A DNA stretch of 64,000 nt from Porticoccus sp950063125. GTDB taxonomy: Bacteria > Pseudomonadota > Gammaproteobacteria > Pseudomonadales > Porticoccaceae. Shown here piece by piece: positions 9,051-17,337 of the stretch. The stretch is from NCBI RefSeq assembly GCF_963973895.1, contig NZ_CAXBBF010000006.1, one strand, 5' to 3'. Position 1 is the first letter of the stretch. Each line of letters starts with the position of its first letter. The position numbers were made by a program, and so were the translations under genes. Below the pieces are notes generated by a model. The model was not told the origin of the DNA. It was given only the letters and a program-made list of their open reading frames with translations, and searched no databases.

Positions 9051-9809
9051 CTAGAACCAAAAACGAACGCCGGCGACGATCGCCAGGTTGTCGACGTCGC
9101 CTCCTTCAGCGCGGGTCATATCTGCCGTATTACCGAATTGACGTTTCCAGCTCACACCGACATAGGGCGCGAACTCGCGCCGAAACTCGTAGCGTAGCCG
9201 CAGGCCGATTTGCACATCGTTGAGGCCAGTGCCCACTCCGAACGCCGGTACTGAACTGGCGGCGATATTCGTTTCCAACCGAGGTTGCAAGATGAGACGT
9301 TGAGAGAACAACAATTCGTAGGTGCCAACCAACCGCGCCGATACGTCACCGTCATCACTGATAAACAACGCAGGTTCGACTTCAAACCGATAGGGCGCGA
9401 GGCCCTGTACTCCGAGTACCGCGAAGCTGCGATCTTGATTGGGACCGGGCCCATACACTTGATCGTGCCGCAGCCCAAATTGCAGATCCCAGAATGGCGC
9501 GATCATGCGGCTATACAGTGCCTGAACCTCAAATTCGCCGGCGTTGGCGGATGTCTGGTCATCGCCCTCCAATTTCATCCAGAGCTTGTTGGTATCGGTA
9601 CCATACCAACCCTGCATATCCCAGCGCAGCGTATTCGCGCCGTCGTTGTCCCGATACTCTAATTGATCGGCAATGATCATCCCGAATGGCACGTTGTCCT
9701 CAATCGGTTCTGGCCAACCGGGTTCCGCCGAAAATGCCGACGTGCTTGTGCACAAAGCGGCAGCGATGAGGCAATGAGTTGACGCACGAAGATTAACTCG
9801 CTTATCCAT
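9051..9809 (-). CDS. copB: Copper resistance outer-membrane protein CopB (PcoB family)
   Basis: The 252-residue product has a signal peptide (about residues 1-19) and a beta-strand pattern ending in an aromatic C-terminus (GVRFWF), typical of an outer-membrane barrel. The WPEPIEDNVPFGMIIADQLE region is a CopB family landmark. The N-terminal Met/His-rich tract of longer homologues is absent. The ATG at 9809 overlaps the copA stop (ATGGATAA), suggesting translational coupling; an upstream in-frame start at 9836 would lie inside copA. With CopA it handles periplasmic copper. No copRS regulator genes are present in the island. Confidence 0.88.
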   Translation of the reverse strand: MDKRVNLRASTHCLIAAALCTSTSAFSAEPGWPEPIEDNVPFGMIIADQLEYRDNDGANTLRWDMQGWYGTDTNKLWMKLEGDDQTSANAGEFEVQALYSRMIAPFWDLQFGLRHDQVYGPGPNQDRSFAVLGVQGLAPYRFEVEPALFISDDGDVSARLVGTYELLFSQRLILQPRLETNIAASSVPAFGVGTGLNDVQIGLRLRYEFRREFAPYVGVSWKRQFGNTADMTRAEGGDVDNLAIVAGVRFWF

Positions 9810-11658
9810 GATGTGGTGCCTCCAACTCTGCCCCACCGGTTACCGACACAACCCGAAACATGCCCATCTCCATGTGATAGAGCAGGTGACAATGAAACGC
9901 CCAATTCCCAGGTGCGTCCGCGCTGATCAATGCCGTCAACCGCTCGCCAGGTTTAACGTTGAGCGTGTGTTTTCGCGGTCGGTGTTCCTTGGCACCGTTT
10001 TCAAGTTCCATCCACATGCCATGCAGGTGAATGGGATGTTCCATCATCGTGTCGTTAACCAGTACCAATCGCAGTCGCTCGCCGTATCGAAAGCCAATCG
10101 GGCCGTCCACTTCCGAAAACTTTTTGCCATCGAACGACCACATGTATCGATCCATTACGCCGGTCAGGTGAAGCTCCACTTCTCGCTCCGGCGGTCGCTG
10201 GTCGGGATACGGTGCCAGGCTGCGAAGGTCCGTGTAAACCAACACCCGCCGACCGTTGTTTTCCAAGCCGTCACCGGGCTCGTCAAGGCGACTGCTTGGA
10301 AACTCCGCAATCATTGTATTGCTCTTGCCGTGATGGTCCGGGCCGTGTATTACGGGTGTCGGCGGCATCGGCATGTTCATGCCGTCCCCGTGATTCATGT
10401 CCATGGACGGCATCGATTTCGATTCCGAAACCGCAGCACTGGTATTGTTGCGGCCTTTCATGTCCATCCCGGACATCGCGTTGTCTGTTGTGGCGTCCGC
10501 GCCTGCGGCCATGCCCGGCATGTCCATCGCTCCCATGCCCATATCCTTCATGGTTCGAACAGGCGGATTACCGAGTTCGGGAATTGCCGCTTCAAGCCCA
10601 GCCCTGGAGGCTAATGTGCCACGCGCAAAGCCACTGCGATCCATAGAGGCCGCAAAGATGGTGTACGCGGCTTCATTTTTAGGTTCGACGATTACGTCAT
10701 AAGTCTCTGCAACGCCGATCCTAAATTCATCCACAGTCACTGGTTGGACATTCTGCCCGTCGGCCTGCACGACGGTCATATTAAGGCCAGGGATGCGCAC
10801 GTCGAAATAGCTCATGGCCGCACCGTTAATGAAGCGAAGTCGGATACGCTCTCCTGGTTGGAACATTCCCGTCCAGTTGGACGCTGGAGCCAGGCCGTTC
10901 ATCAGATAGGTGTAGGTCGCGGCGCTGACATCGGCAATGTCGGTGGGCGCCATGCGCGACCTCGCCCAGATCATCCGTTCACGTACAGTCTGTCCCCAGC
11001 CGTTCTTCTCTGCATCGTTAAACAGCTCAGGAACGGTACGCCGTTGATAGTTGTAGTAGTCGCTTTGCTGCTTGAGCTTTTTTGAAACATACATCGGATC
11101 GTCGAAGGTCCAATCCGACAGCATGACGACGTATTCTCGATCGTAGCGAAACGGCTCCGGTTCCAAAGGATCTATAATTAGCGGCCCGTAATGGCCCTGC
11201 TGTTCTTGCAGGCCAGAATGACTGTGATACCAGTACGTGCCGCTTTGCTTGACGGGAAACGCATAGCGGAAGGTCTCGCCTGGCTTGATGCCGGCGAAAC
11301 TGACGCCGGGCACGCCGTCCATTTGATGCGGAACCAACAGTCCGTGCCAATGGATTGACGTATCGACATCAAGGTGATTTGTCACACGCAACACCGCGTC
11401 CTGGCCTTCACGAAGGCGGACCAGTGGCCCCGGAATGGAACCGTTAATCGTGACCGCATTGCCCGGGCGCCCACCAATGTCGAGCGACTGCCGCGTAATA
11501 CCAAGGTCGATAGGGCCCTTTGCCGGCTCGGCAGAAAGCCCGAGGTTATCGCTGGCGAAGGCGGGGACAAGCGCGTGCAGCCCCACGACGGTCCCGGCCG
11601 CACCGACTTGTTGTAGGAATTGGCGTCGGGACAGGAGTGTTTTATTGAGATGGTTCAT
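9802..11658 (-). CDS. copA: Copper resistance multicopper oxidase CopA (PcoA family)
   Basis: A periplasmic multicopper oxidase of 618 residues that oxidises or sequesters copper. It has a Tat signal (SRRQFLQ, about residues 10-16), copper-ligand motifs IHWHGLLVPHQMDG (about 100) and TYWYHSHSGLQEQQG (about 140), and at the C-terminus HPIHLHGMW and HCHLLYHMEMGMF. Between about residues 365 and 430 is a Met-rich tract with repeated MDM/MGM units, typical of CopA. GGAG precedes the start by six bases. It is first in a copA-copB-DUF2231 operon; the 250 bp upstream (11659-11910) has no gene and should hold the promoter. This is not the P-type ATPase of the same name. Confidence 0.95.
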   Translation of the reverse strand: MNHLNKTLLSRRQFLQQVGAAGTVVGLHALVPAFASDNLGLSAEPAKGPIDLGITRQSLDIGGRPGNAVTINGSIPGPLVRLREGQDAVLRVTNHLDVDTSIHWHGLLVPHQMDGVPGVSFAGIKPGETFRYAFPVKQSGTYWYHSHSGLQEQQGHYGPLIIDPLEPEPFRYDREYVVMLSDWTFDDPMYVSKKLKQQSDYYNYQRRTVPELFNDAEKNGWGQTVRERMIWARSRMAPTDIADVSAATYTYLMNGLAPASNWTGMFQPGERIRLRFINGAAMSYFDVRIPGLNMTVVQADGQNVQPVTVDEFRIGVAETYDVIVEPKNEAAYTIFAASMDRSGFARGTLASRAGLEAAIPELGNPPVRTMKDMGMGAMDMPGMAAGADATTDNAMSGMDMKGRNNTSAAVSESKSMPSMDMNHGDGMNMPMPPTPVIHGPDHHGKSNTMIAEFPSSRLDEPGDGLENNGRRVLVYTDLRSLAPYPDQRPPEREVELHLTGVMDRYMWSFDGKKFSEVDGPIGFRYGERLRLVLVNDTMMEHPIHLHGMWMELENGAKEHRPRKHTLNVKPGERLTALISADAPGNWAFHCHLLYHMEMGMFRVVSVTGGAELEAPHHG

Positions 11659-11910
11659 CGTTGCTCCATAAACTGAAAAGTCCGCGTTCGGGCCCGCGAC
11701 ACAGACTGGAAGGCTGCATTGCCAGCCCAGCGACCCTACGCGAGCGACGTACAGAACGAGATTAAATATTCATGATCGACTGATTGACTGTTCTTGGCAG
11801 TTGTGCGATCGGCACTTTCGGAACGTGCAATTCGATGCTCTCGTCCTACAAGCTAGCGATATGTTACGCCCTCTGGTCTCCACTGCAATCGTTGCCGGGT
11901 GCCAGCTGTA

Positions 11911-12391
11911 TCATACCGCAACGCCGAACCATTGACCAACAGCTGCTGTTAACGCCATAGCAATGGCCCCCCAAAAGGTCACACGAGCGGCGCCCAATCC
12001 AACTGGCGCGCCGCCTGTTCGAGCTGCAATTCCGCCGAGGAATGCCAGAAATACCAAAGAAAGGCTCGCAATCAGCACGATTTGGCGATGTCCGGGCTGC
12101 AGCCAGGCAACGAACAGCGGAAGCGCTGCTCCGATCGTAAACGTTGCTGCGGAATAGAGCGCCGCCTGGATGGGTCGTGCGGCTGCACTCGGGGATATAC
12201 CGATTTCGTCGCGAGCATGAGCGCCAAGCGCATCGTGCGCGGTCAGTTCTTCCGCGACCTGCTTCGCCAAACTGGGCCGCACGCCCCGACTCTCATAAAT
12301 CTTTGCGAGTTCGTCCAGTTCGAGACCAGGATTCTGTTCTAGCGACGTCTTTTCGAGCGCTAGGTCTGCCTTCTCTGTATCCGACTGCAAG
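11911..12391 (-). pseudogene. VIT1/CCC1-family Fe/Mn transporter, 5' half removed by IS91 insertion
   Basis: The frame is open up to the IS91 border at 12391/12392 and encodes about 159 residues corresponding to the C-terminal half of VIT1/CCC1 proteins: the acidic cytoplasmic helix region (ELDELAKIYESRGVRPSLAK, then ...AARDEIGISPS-like) followed by three membrane helices with GAALPLF. The first two membrane helices are absent. The apparent TTG start at 12390 is produced by the insertion, so this is a broken gene. The missing half is not found on the far side of the IS. Confidence 0.78.
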
Positions 12392-14176
12392 GATAGGAAA
12401 TATTAACGGCCTGTTGAGAGTAGAGATCCTCGCTGATTGTGCTGCCCGGTCCTGCTGACCTGTCGAAATACCCGTCTATTGACCCGAAAATCCTGTTCGC
12501 GGCGTTGAGCATGCCATTCAAATCCGTTCATTCCTGAACGGGTGCACGCGACAGCTCATGCCATGCGGTATTCACTGGCTTCCTTGCTGGTGTAGTGCTG
12601 TTGTGCTGGAATCCTTCCCAGCGAAAAGAGGCAACGTACCAGGTGGCGCTCTGGTCGGTGGCACCAGCAATGGTCTAGTCGGTGTTTCCCGTTCTTTCTG
12701 GCGCAGGTGATCCAGTATCCGATCGATGACGTCCTGGTCCTCGATACATGCGATGACCCTGACAGATCCGCCACAAAGACTGCAGACCTCGATGTCGATG
12801 TTGAAAACACGCTTTAGCCGTTGAGCCCAGGTCATTGCGGCATGGCGCTCGGCGGGTGTGCGGACTTCTGTGTTGGAGTTGGACTTGACGCCTTTCCCGC
12901 GTCTCGCTGGCGTGACGAGCCCTCGCCAGCGATGGTTCGGTGCCAGGACGCCATGGTAGCGGGTGAGGTTGACTCTTGGTTTGGGTACCAGGGCGGCCAA
13001 CCTGGCGATGAAATCCACCGGTTCGAAGGCCACCTGGGTCGTGCCATCTCGGTACGGAGTTTTCAGCGTGTAGACCACCTTTCCTGTGGAGCTCAGTGAC
13101 AGGCGGGGAACAGCCACGGCCGGACGGGATATATAGCGGCACAGCCTCTCACGTTTTTCTTTTTGATGCCCTTCGCAACTCACACCGGCATGCAGGGAAA
13201 ATCCGTTGGCCTTGGCGACCCGCTCCAAACCAGGATCAGGTCGCTCCAGCGGGCGGATAGTGCGGATCATGAACGCTTTCTGGCCTTGCTGTGAGCCAAC
13301 GGCTATGCGGTAGGAGATGGAGCTGCCCAGGATCTGTGGCATGGCATCGGTATCCTCGGCGGGGTCGAGGTCCAGCCAGGCACTCTCGGTGTCCTGTTCC
13401 AGCAATCCCTGGCGCTCGAGGCAGCGGCCGACGCGCTGGCTGATCAGTTGAACCAACTCCTCCAACTCGCCTTTGTCCGGTGCCCGGACGCGTTGAAATC
13501 GCGGTGGTCGATTGTCGCGATACACATAGACGCCATCCAGAAACAGGATGTGGAAATGTAAGTTGAGGTTCAGGGCGGAACCGAAGCGCTGGATTAGCGT
13601 TACGGCCCCGGTAGCGCCATCTTTGAGTGAGAATCCGGCCTTGTGGATCAGGTGGGTGGAGATCGCCCGGTAAACGATGCCCAGCACCTTGCCCATGGCT
13701 TGGGGGTGGGCGGCAAACAGGTAGCGCAGGGGAAAGGGGAAGCTGATGACCCACTGGCGAAGCGGGACATCGGGAAACACCTCATCGGCCAGAAGGGCGG
13801 CGGTCTCGGCCATGCGCCGGGCGCCACAGCTGGGGCAGAATCCTCGTTTTTTGCAGGAAAACGCCACCAACCGCTCGAAGTGGCAGTTGTCGCAGCGCAC
13901 CCGGAGAAAGCCGTGCTCGAGGCGACCGCACTTCAGGTAGGCCTCGAATTCCCGGTGGACATGGTCTGGCAGGGATTTGCCCTGCTGGGCCAGTTGGTCC
14001 ACAAGGGCGGGGTAGTGCGTTTCGACGAGATGGTAGAGTAGTGTCTGCTCGGGTTGATGGCGCTCGTAGGCGGTTTTGCTGAGGCCATCGCTGCCTTGTG
14101 CCAACATGGTGGTTCCGTCTCGGATCTCCATTGTGCGGAACGAGCCAGATTGGGGCGGCAGCACGAGGAATGCCAC
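12392..14176 (-). mobile_element. IS91-family rolling-circle element, full-length transposase
   Basis: Downstream terminus (oriIS side in the usual layout) is at 12392, immediately next to CAAG (12388-12391), which reads CTTG in transposase direction. The upstream terminus cannot be fixed because the other copy is truncated; it lies beyond 14176. The first about 255 bp and the block from about 13010 to 13968 match copy one essentially perfectly, while the stretch between is about 10 percent diverged. Confidence 0.85.
12572..14176 (-). CDS. IS91-family HUH transposase
   Basis: A 534-codon frame encoding a rolling-circle (HUH) transposase that nicks single-stranded DNA at the element's origin end. 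N-terminal zinc-binding Cys pattern CDNC...CKKRGFCPSCGARR (about residues 95-125), HUH motif in LNLHFHILFLDG (about 210), a conserved TRYHGVLAPNHRWR block (about 385) and a second zinc motif CSLCGG near residue 450. Internal starts at 14131 and near 14107 are possible, and the homologous core seems to begin there. It is probably functional, unlike the copy at 6518-7996. Confidence 0.9.
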   Translation of the reverse strand: MAFLVLPPQSGSFRTMEIRDGTTMLAQGSDGLSKTAYERHQPEQTLLYHLVETHYPALVDQLAQQGKSLPDHVHREFEAYLKCGRLEHGFLRVRCDNCHFERLVAFSCKKRGFCPSCGARRMAETAALLADEVFPDVPLRQWVISFPFPLRYLFAAHPQAMGKVLGIVYRAISTHLIHKAGFSLKDGATGAVTLIQRFGSALNLNLHFHILFLDGVYVYRDNRPPRFQRVRAPDKGELEELVQLISQRVGRCLERQGLLEQDTESAWLDLDPAEDTDAMPQILGSSISYRIAVGSQQGQKAFMIRTIRPLERPDPGLERVAKANGFSLHAGVSCEGHQKEKRERLCRYISRPAVAVPRLSLSSTGKVVYTLKTPYRDGTTQVAFEPVDFIARLAALVPKPRVNLTRYHGVLAPNHRWRGLVTPARRGKGVKSNSNTEVRTPAERHAAMTWAQRLKRVFNIDIEVCSLCGGSVRVIACIEDQDVIDRILDHLRQKERETPTRPLLVPPTRAPPGTLPLFAGKDSSTTALHQQGSQ

Positions 14177-14849
14177 GTCTGAAGCGCGCGGTGAAACTGC
14201 TTTAGGACATCAGATCTGGCCCGTGTACGCTCGCGTCGGCGGGCCAGACGGGAGAGAAACTCGGCGGCTGAATGAGTCAGAGGGCAATTTGCAGCCGGTA
14301 AGCGGATGCGCTCAAGTCACTGCCAGGCGCAGCGGGTAGTGACGTGGGCGCCCGCGCATTCCGGCAATAAACGCAGCAACACTTCTGCTCCATGCGAATT
14401 CAGGAGTGGTTCCACTGGACCCACTCCATGAAGCACCTAAACTTGCGAATTTGCGGGCTCGAACTCGCGCTTGCTACCTCAGAAGTCGCTTCCCCGACCA
14501 GGTACTGACTACCACAGCGCCAGACGTTCGATAAAAAGCACTTCCGATTCCGGTCGAGTTTTCTGTGACAGCCGTATTTTGGGTTCGTATAGTAGGCTCC
14601 AACACAGAATTTTGTCGCTGCCACTGCGCTTAAAGTGGTAAGGAAGACCCCACCTTGCGAAAGCAAACGGGGTAGGTAGTTTCCGGCGTTATTGGAATCT
14701 GCTGAATGCGTCCCTTCGGACCTTTATTGACGCAGCGGTCAGTCATGACCGGGTCCATCTTCGAACCATCGCGGTGCCGCATCGTAGGGTATCGCTCTTT
14801 CTAACCTCTCCCCCTAGATACGGGGATCTGCTCCATAACTGCTGTTGAT
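14177..14849. other. Non-coding stretch between IS91 and the integrase leader
   Basis: No ORF with recognisable features. It should contain the upstream (terIS) end of the IS91 element and island sequence before the integrase leader. Short ORFs in several frames lack ribosome-binding sites and family signatures. Confidence 0.45.
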
Positions 14850-14968
14850 GTCAGGGCGCTTGTGCCCTGACGTATCTACAGTTTCTTCAACTCTGCAAAC
14901 GCACTGGCGGTCAGTGCGTTCTGCTCTTTTCACATAAGGAGGTAAGTCCACTCCAGCCTTTGGCTGGA
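14850..14968 (+). ncRNA. Leader with three strong hairpins upstream of the integrase; int-alpA type RNA candidate
   Basis: Three compact hairpins follow one another: GTCAGGGC/GCCCTGAC (14850-14871, six-base loop), AACGCACTG/CAGTGCGTT (14898-14920, nine perfect pairs, five-base loop) and TCCAGCC/GGCTGGA (14952-14968, three-base loop). AAGGAGG lies between the second and third (about 14936-14942). The region is non-coding, ends about 170 bp before the integrase ATG, and precedes an integrase-alpA gene pair. Rfam describes an int-alpA RNA motif in this context; I propose but cannot confirm a match. Confidence 0.45.
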
Positions 14969-15137
14969 TAACCGTTGGTTTGCACGGGCCAGTTTTCATT
15001 CGAAAACACACCGTGTTGTCTAGGGCCAGACACATTCAGGTCAACCGGGATTGGTGTCCCGTGATCGTACCGCTAGGCGGACCTGCGCAGCTTCTGTTGC
15101 CAGGTGATCAGAAACACTCACCGAAGGAAACAGCACT

Positions 15138-16004
15138 ATGCGAGACCTGAACTACCAACTGAAACTGTTATGCAAGCACAGCCATGAGGGCAGCTTCGAA
15201 ACGCGCGTGGGTCGGGAAAGACAGCTCAGCGCCATTGCCAACCAGTTACATGACCTGGGCTTCAGACAACTGAAGGCCACGTCGCTCAAACAAAAGCATG
15301 TCCAGGCGCTGGTGGATCAGTGGCTGCAACAAAACCTCTCCCCCGGGACCATCAAGAACCGGATGAGTTGTTTACGCTGGTGGGCTGAGAAGGTGAACAA
15401 GCGGGCCGTGGTGGCCAGCGCCAATGACTTCTATGGAATTCCGGACCGGCAGTTCGTGTCCCATGAGAGCAAAGCAAAAGACCTGGCGGAGGAACAGCTC
15501 GCTCAGGTCAAGGATGAACACGTACGCATGAGCCTGCGCCTGCAACAGGCCTTCGGATTAAGACGAGAGGAAGCCCTGAAGATCCAGCCCCGCTGGGCGG
15601 ATCGCGGAGATCACATGCAACTGAAGTCCAGTTGGACCAAGGGCGGCCGGGAACGCACGGTACCCATCCGCACCCCTGAGCAGCGAGCCGTGCTGGAAGA
15701 AGCCAAACGACTGGCCGGCCTGGGTTCCCTGATTCCCGGGGGCCGCAACTATATTGAGCAACTGAGAATCTACGAGCGCCACACCGCCAATGCCGGGCTA
15801 TCGAAAATGCATGGCCTGCGCCATGCCTATGCCCAGCAACGCTACCTGGAACTCACCGGCTGGCAGTCCCCTCATTGCGGTGGACCTTCCAGAGTGCAGC
15901 TCACCAAGTCGCAAAGGGATATCGATCAGCGGGTTCGGCTGACTATCAGCGTGGAGCTGGGCCATGTCAGGGAACAGATTACCGCAGTCTACCTGGGCCG
16001 ATAG
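15138..16004 (+). CDS. Tyrosine recombinase, integrase-domain family (first of the cassette)
   Basis: The 288-residue product has an N-terminal SAM-like core-binding domain (about 1-110; QLSAIANQLHDLGFRQLKAT, then a conserved NRMSCLRWWAEK) and a catalytic domain with the Arg in FGLRREEALKI (about 140), HGLRHAYA (HxxR, about 225) and a C-terminal Tyr in VYLGR. It is the family of short integrases usually found next to AlpA-like genes on proteobacterial islands. GAAGGAAA precedes the ATG. The next gene starts two bases after its stop. Whether this enzyme or the larger downstream integrase recombines the tRNA site is unknown. Confidence 0.82.
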   Translation: MRDLNYQLKLLCKHSHEGSFETRVGRERQLSAIANQLHDLGFRQLKATSLKQKHVQALVDQWLQQNLSPGTIKNRMSCLRWWAEKVNKRAVVASANDFYGIPDRQFVSHESKAKDLAEEQLAQVKDEHVRMSLRLQQAFGLRREEALKIQPRWADRGDHMQLKSSWTKGGRERTVPIRTPEQRAVLEEAKRLAGLGSLIPGGRNYIEQLRIYERHTANAGLSKMHGLRHAYAQQRYLELTGWQSPHCGGPSRVQLTKSQRDIDQRVRLTISVELGHVREQITAVYLGR

Positions 16005-16006
16005 CG

Positions 16007-16342
16007 ATGCAAATCCAACCCCGCCTGATACGCCTTCGCGACGCCCCGATCTACTTGGGCATGGACCGCAACCGCTTTAACCGGGAGGTGCGCCCAGCCC
16101 TGACCGAAATTGCCATCGGCCGACAGGGCGTCGCCTTCGACCGCCTTGAAATGGATGCCTGGGTGGACCACTATATGCGGTGCAACGGGCGTCCCCCACT
16201 GAATCGAGGAGATGAAGTATGGGACGCAATCGAAACTCCGGGCTACGGAACCGGGGCGGGATCTGGCATATCGACAAGCAGGTCCTCGGCCACCGCATTC
16301 ACGAAAGCACTGGAACGAGTGAACTCAAAGCGGCGGAGCTGA
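16007..16342 (+). CDS. AlpA-like helix-turn-helix protein (candidate excisionase/activator)
   Basis: A 111-residue protein whose first 60 residues fit an AlpA/excisionase-type winged helix: RLIRLRDAPIYLGMDRNRF, then IAIGRQGVAFDRLEMDAWVD. AlpA-like proteins activate or direct excision of integrated elements. Its start is two bases after the integrase stop, implying coupling. The last 124 bp overlap the next gene in another frame, so the Ser/Thr/Gly-rich tail after about residue 70 may be there only because of the overlap. Confidence 0.72.
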   Translation: MQIQPRLIRLRDAPIYLGMDRNRFNREVRPALTEIAIGRQGVAFDRLEMDAWVDHYMRCNGRPPLNRGDEVWDAIETPGYGTGAGSGISTSRSSATAFTKALERVNSKRRS

Positions 16343-17313
16343 TGTTGGCCCGCCGCATTGAGCAGATCAGGCAGGCGTCAGTATTTGGAATACGGCCGGT
16401 GCGCATTTTTCGCGAGGCAGCCACGCGCTTCCTTGAGGAGAACACCCACCTCGCTACCATCCGAACCTACGCCTTCCATCTGAAAGAGCTGGACCCCTAC
16501 ATCGGTGAACTGCCGTTGTATCAGGTCCACATGGGCACACTGCAAGCGTATATAGATAGAAGGAAGAAGGAGGGCAAGAAGAACAAGACCGTGAACGGCG
16601 CCCTGGCCACGGTACGCAGGGTACTCAACCTGAGTGCCCGGCTGTGGCGCGATGAACACGGTTTGACCTGGCTGGAGTCGGCGCCATTGATCCAGCTGTT
16701 GCCGCTGAACGATGCACGGCGCCCCTACCCGCTGAGTTGGGAAGAGCAACACCGGTTGTTCAAGGCGCTGCCGGATCACCTGAGCAGGATGTGTCTGTTC
16801 AAGGTAAATACCGGGTGCCGCGACGGCGAGGTCTGTAGCTTGCGGTGGGATTGGGAGATCGATGTGCCGGAACTGGGCACCGCGGTGTTTCTCATTCCAG
16901 GAGAGAAGGTCAAGAACCGGGAGGATCGGTTGGTGGTACTGAATCGGGTAGCAAAGTCAGTGATCGAAGGCGTGCGTGGGCAACACCCGGAGCGCGTCTT
17001 CACTTACTACGGCCGACCAGTGCGCAGCATCAACAACAATGGCTGGAAGTCGGTTCGGCGCAAGCTGGATATGCCCATCCGTGTGCACGACCTGAAACAC
17101 ACCTTCGGTCGTCGTTTACGCGCGGCAGGAGTGCCATTGGAAACCCGGAAAATATTGCTGGGCCACAGGAACGGCGATATCACCACGCACTATTCAGCGC
17201 CGGAGTTGGAGGAACTCATCAAGGCAGCAAACAGGGTGTGTGAAGGAAAGTCCGGCAAAACTCCGGCACTGGTTGTGCTGAGACACAGGACGCTGAGCGC
17301 GTCATCGCGCTAA
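16219..17313 (+). CDS. int: Site-specific tyrosine integrase adjacent to tRNA-Lys
   Basis: The 364-residue product has a core-binding domain (about 60-160) and a catalytic domain with NTGCRDGEVCSLRW (ArgI, about 200), VHDLKHTFGRRLRAAG (about 290) and LLGHRNGDITTHYS ending in the catalytic Tyr (about 325). The second catalytic Arg of HxxR is Lys here (HDLK), a substitution I recall from this integrase group, so it is not read as loss of function. GGAG lies six bases before the ATG. The stop is 24 bp from the tRNA-Lys 3' end, the usual place for the integrase of a tRNA-borne island. Confidence 0.88.
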   Translation: MGRNRNSGLRNRGGIWHIDKQVLGHRIHESTGTSELKAAELMLARRIEQIRQASVFGIRPVRIFREAATRFLEENTHLATIRTYAFHLKELDPYIGELPLYQVHMGTLQAYIDRRKKEGKKNKTVNGALATVRRVLNLSARLWRDEHGLTWLESAPLIQLLPLNDARRPYPLSWEEQHRLFKALPDHLSRMCLFKVNTGCRDGEVCSLRWDWEIDVPELGTAVFLIPGEKVKNREDRLVVLNRVAKSVIEGVRGQHPERVFTYYGRPVRSINNNGWKSVRRKLDMPIRVHDLKHTFGRRLRAAGVPLETRKILLGHRNGDITTHYSAPELEELIKAANRVCEGKSGKTPALVVLRHRTLSASSR

Positions 17314-17337
17314 GCATCTGATACAAAAAGGTGGAAT

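Noticed and set aside
14400..15035. Two - strand ORFs opposite the integrase leader
   Set aside because: They run through the hairpins and have no family features.
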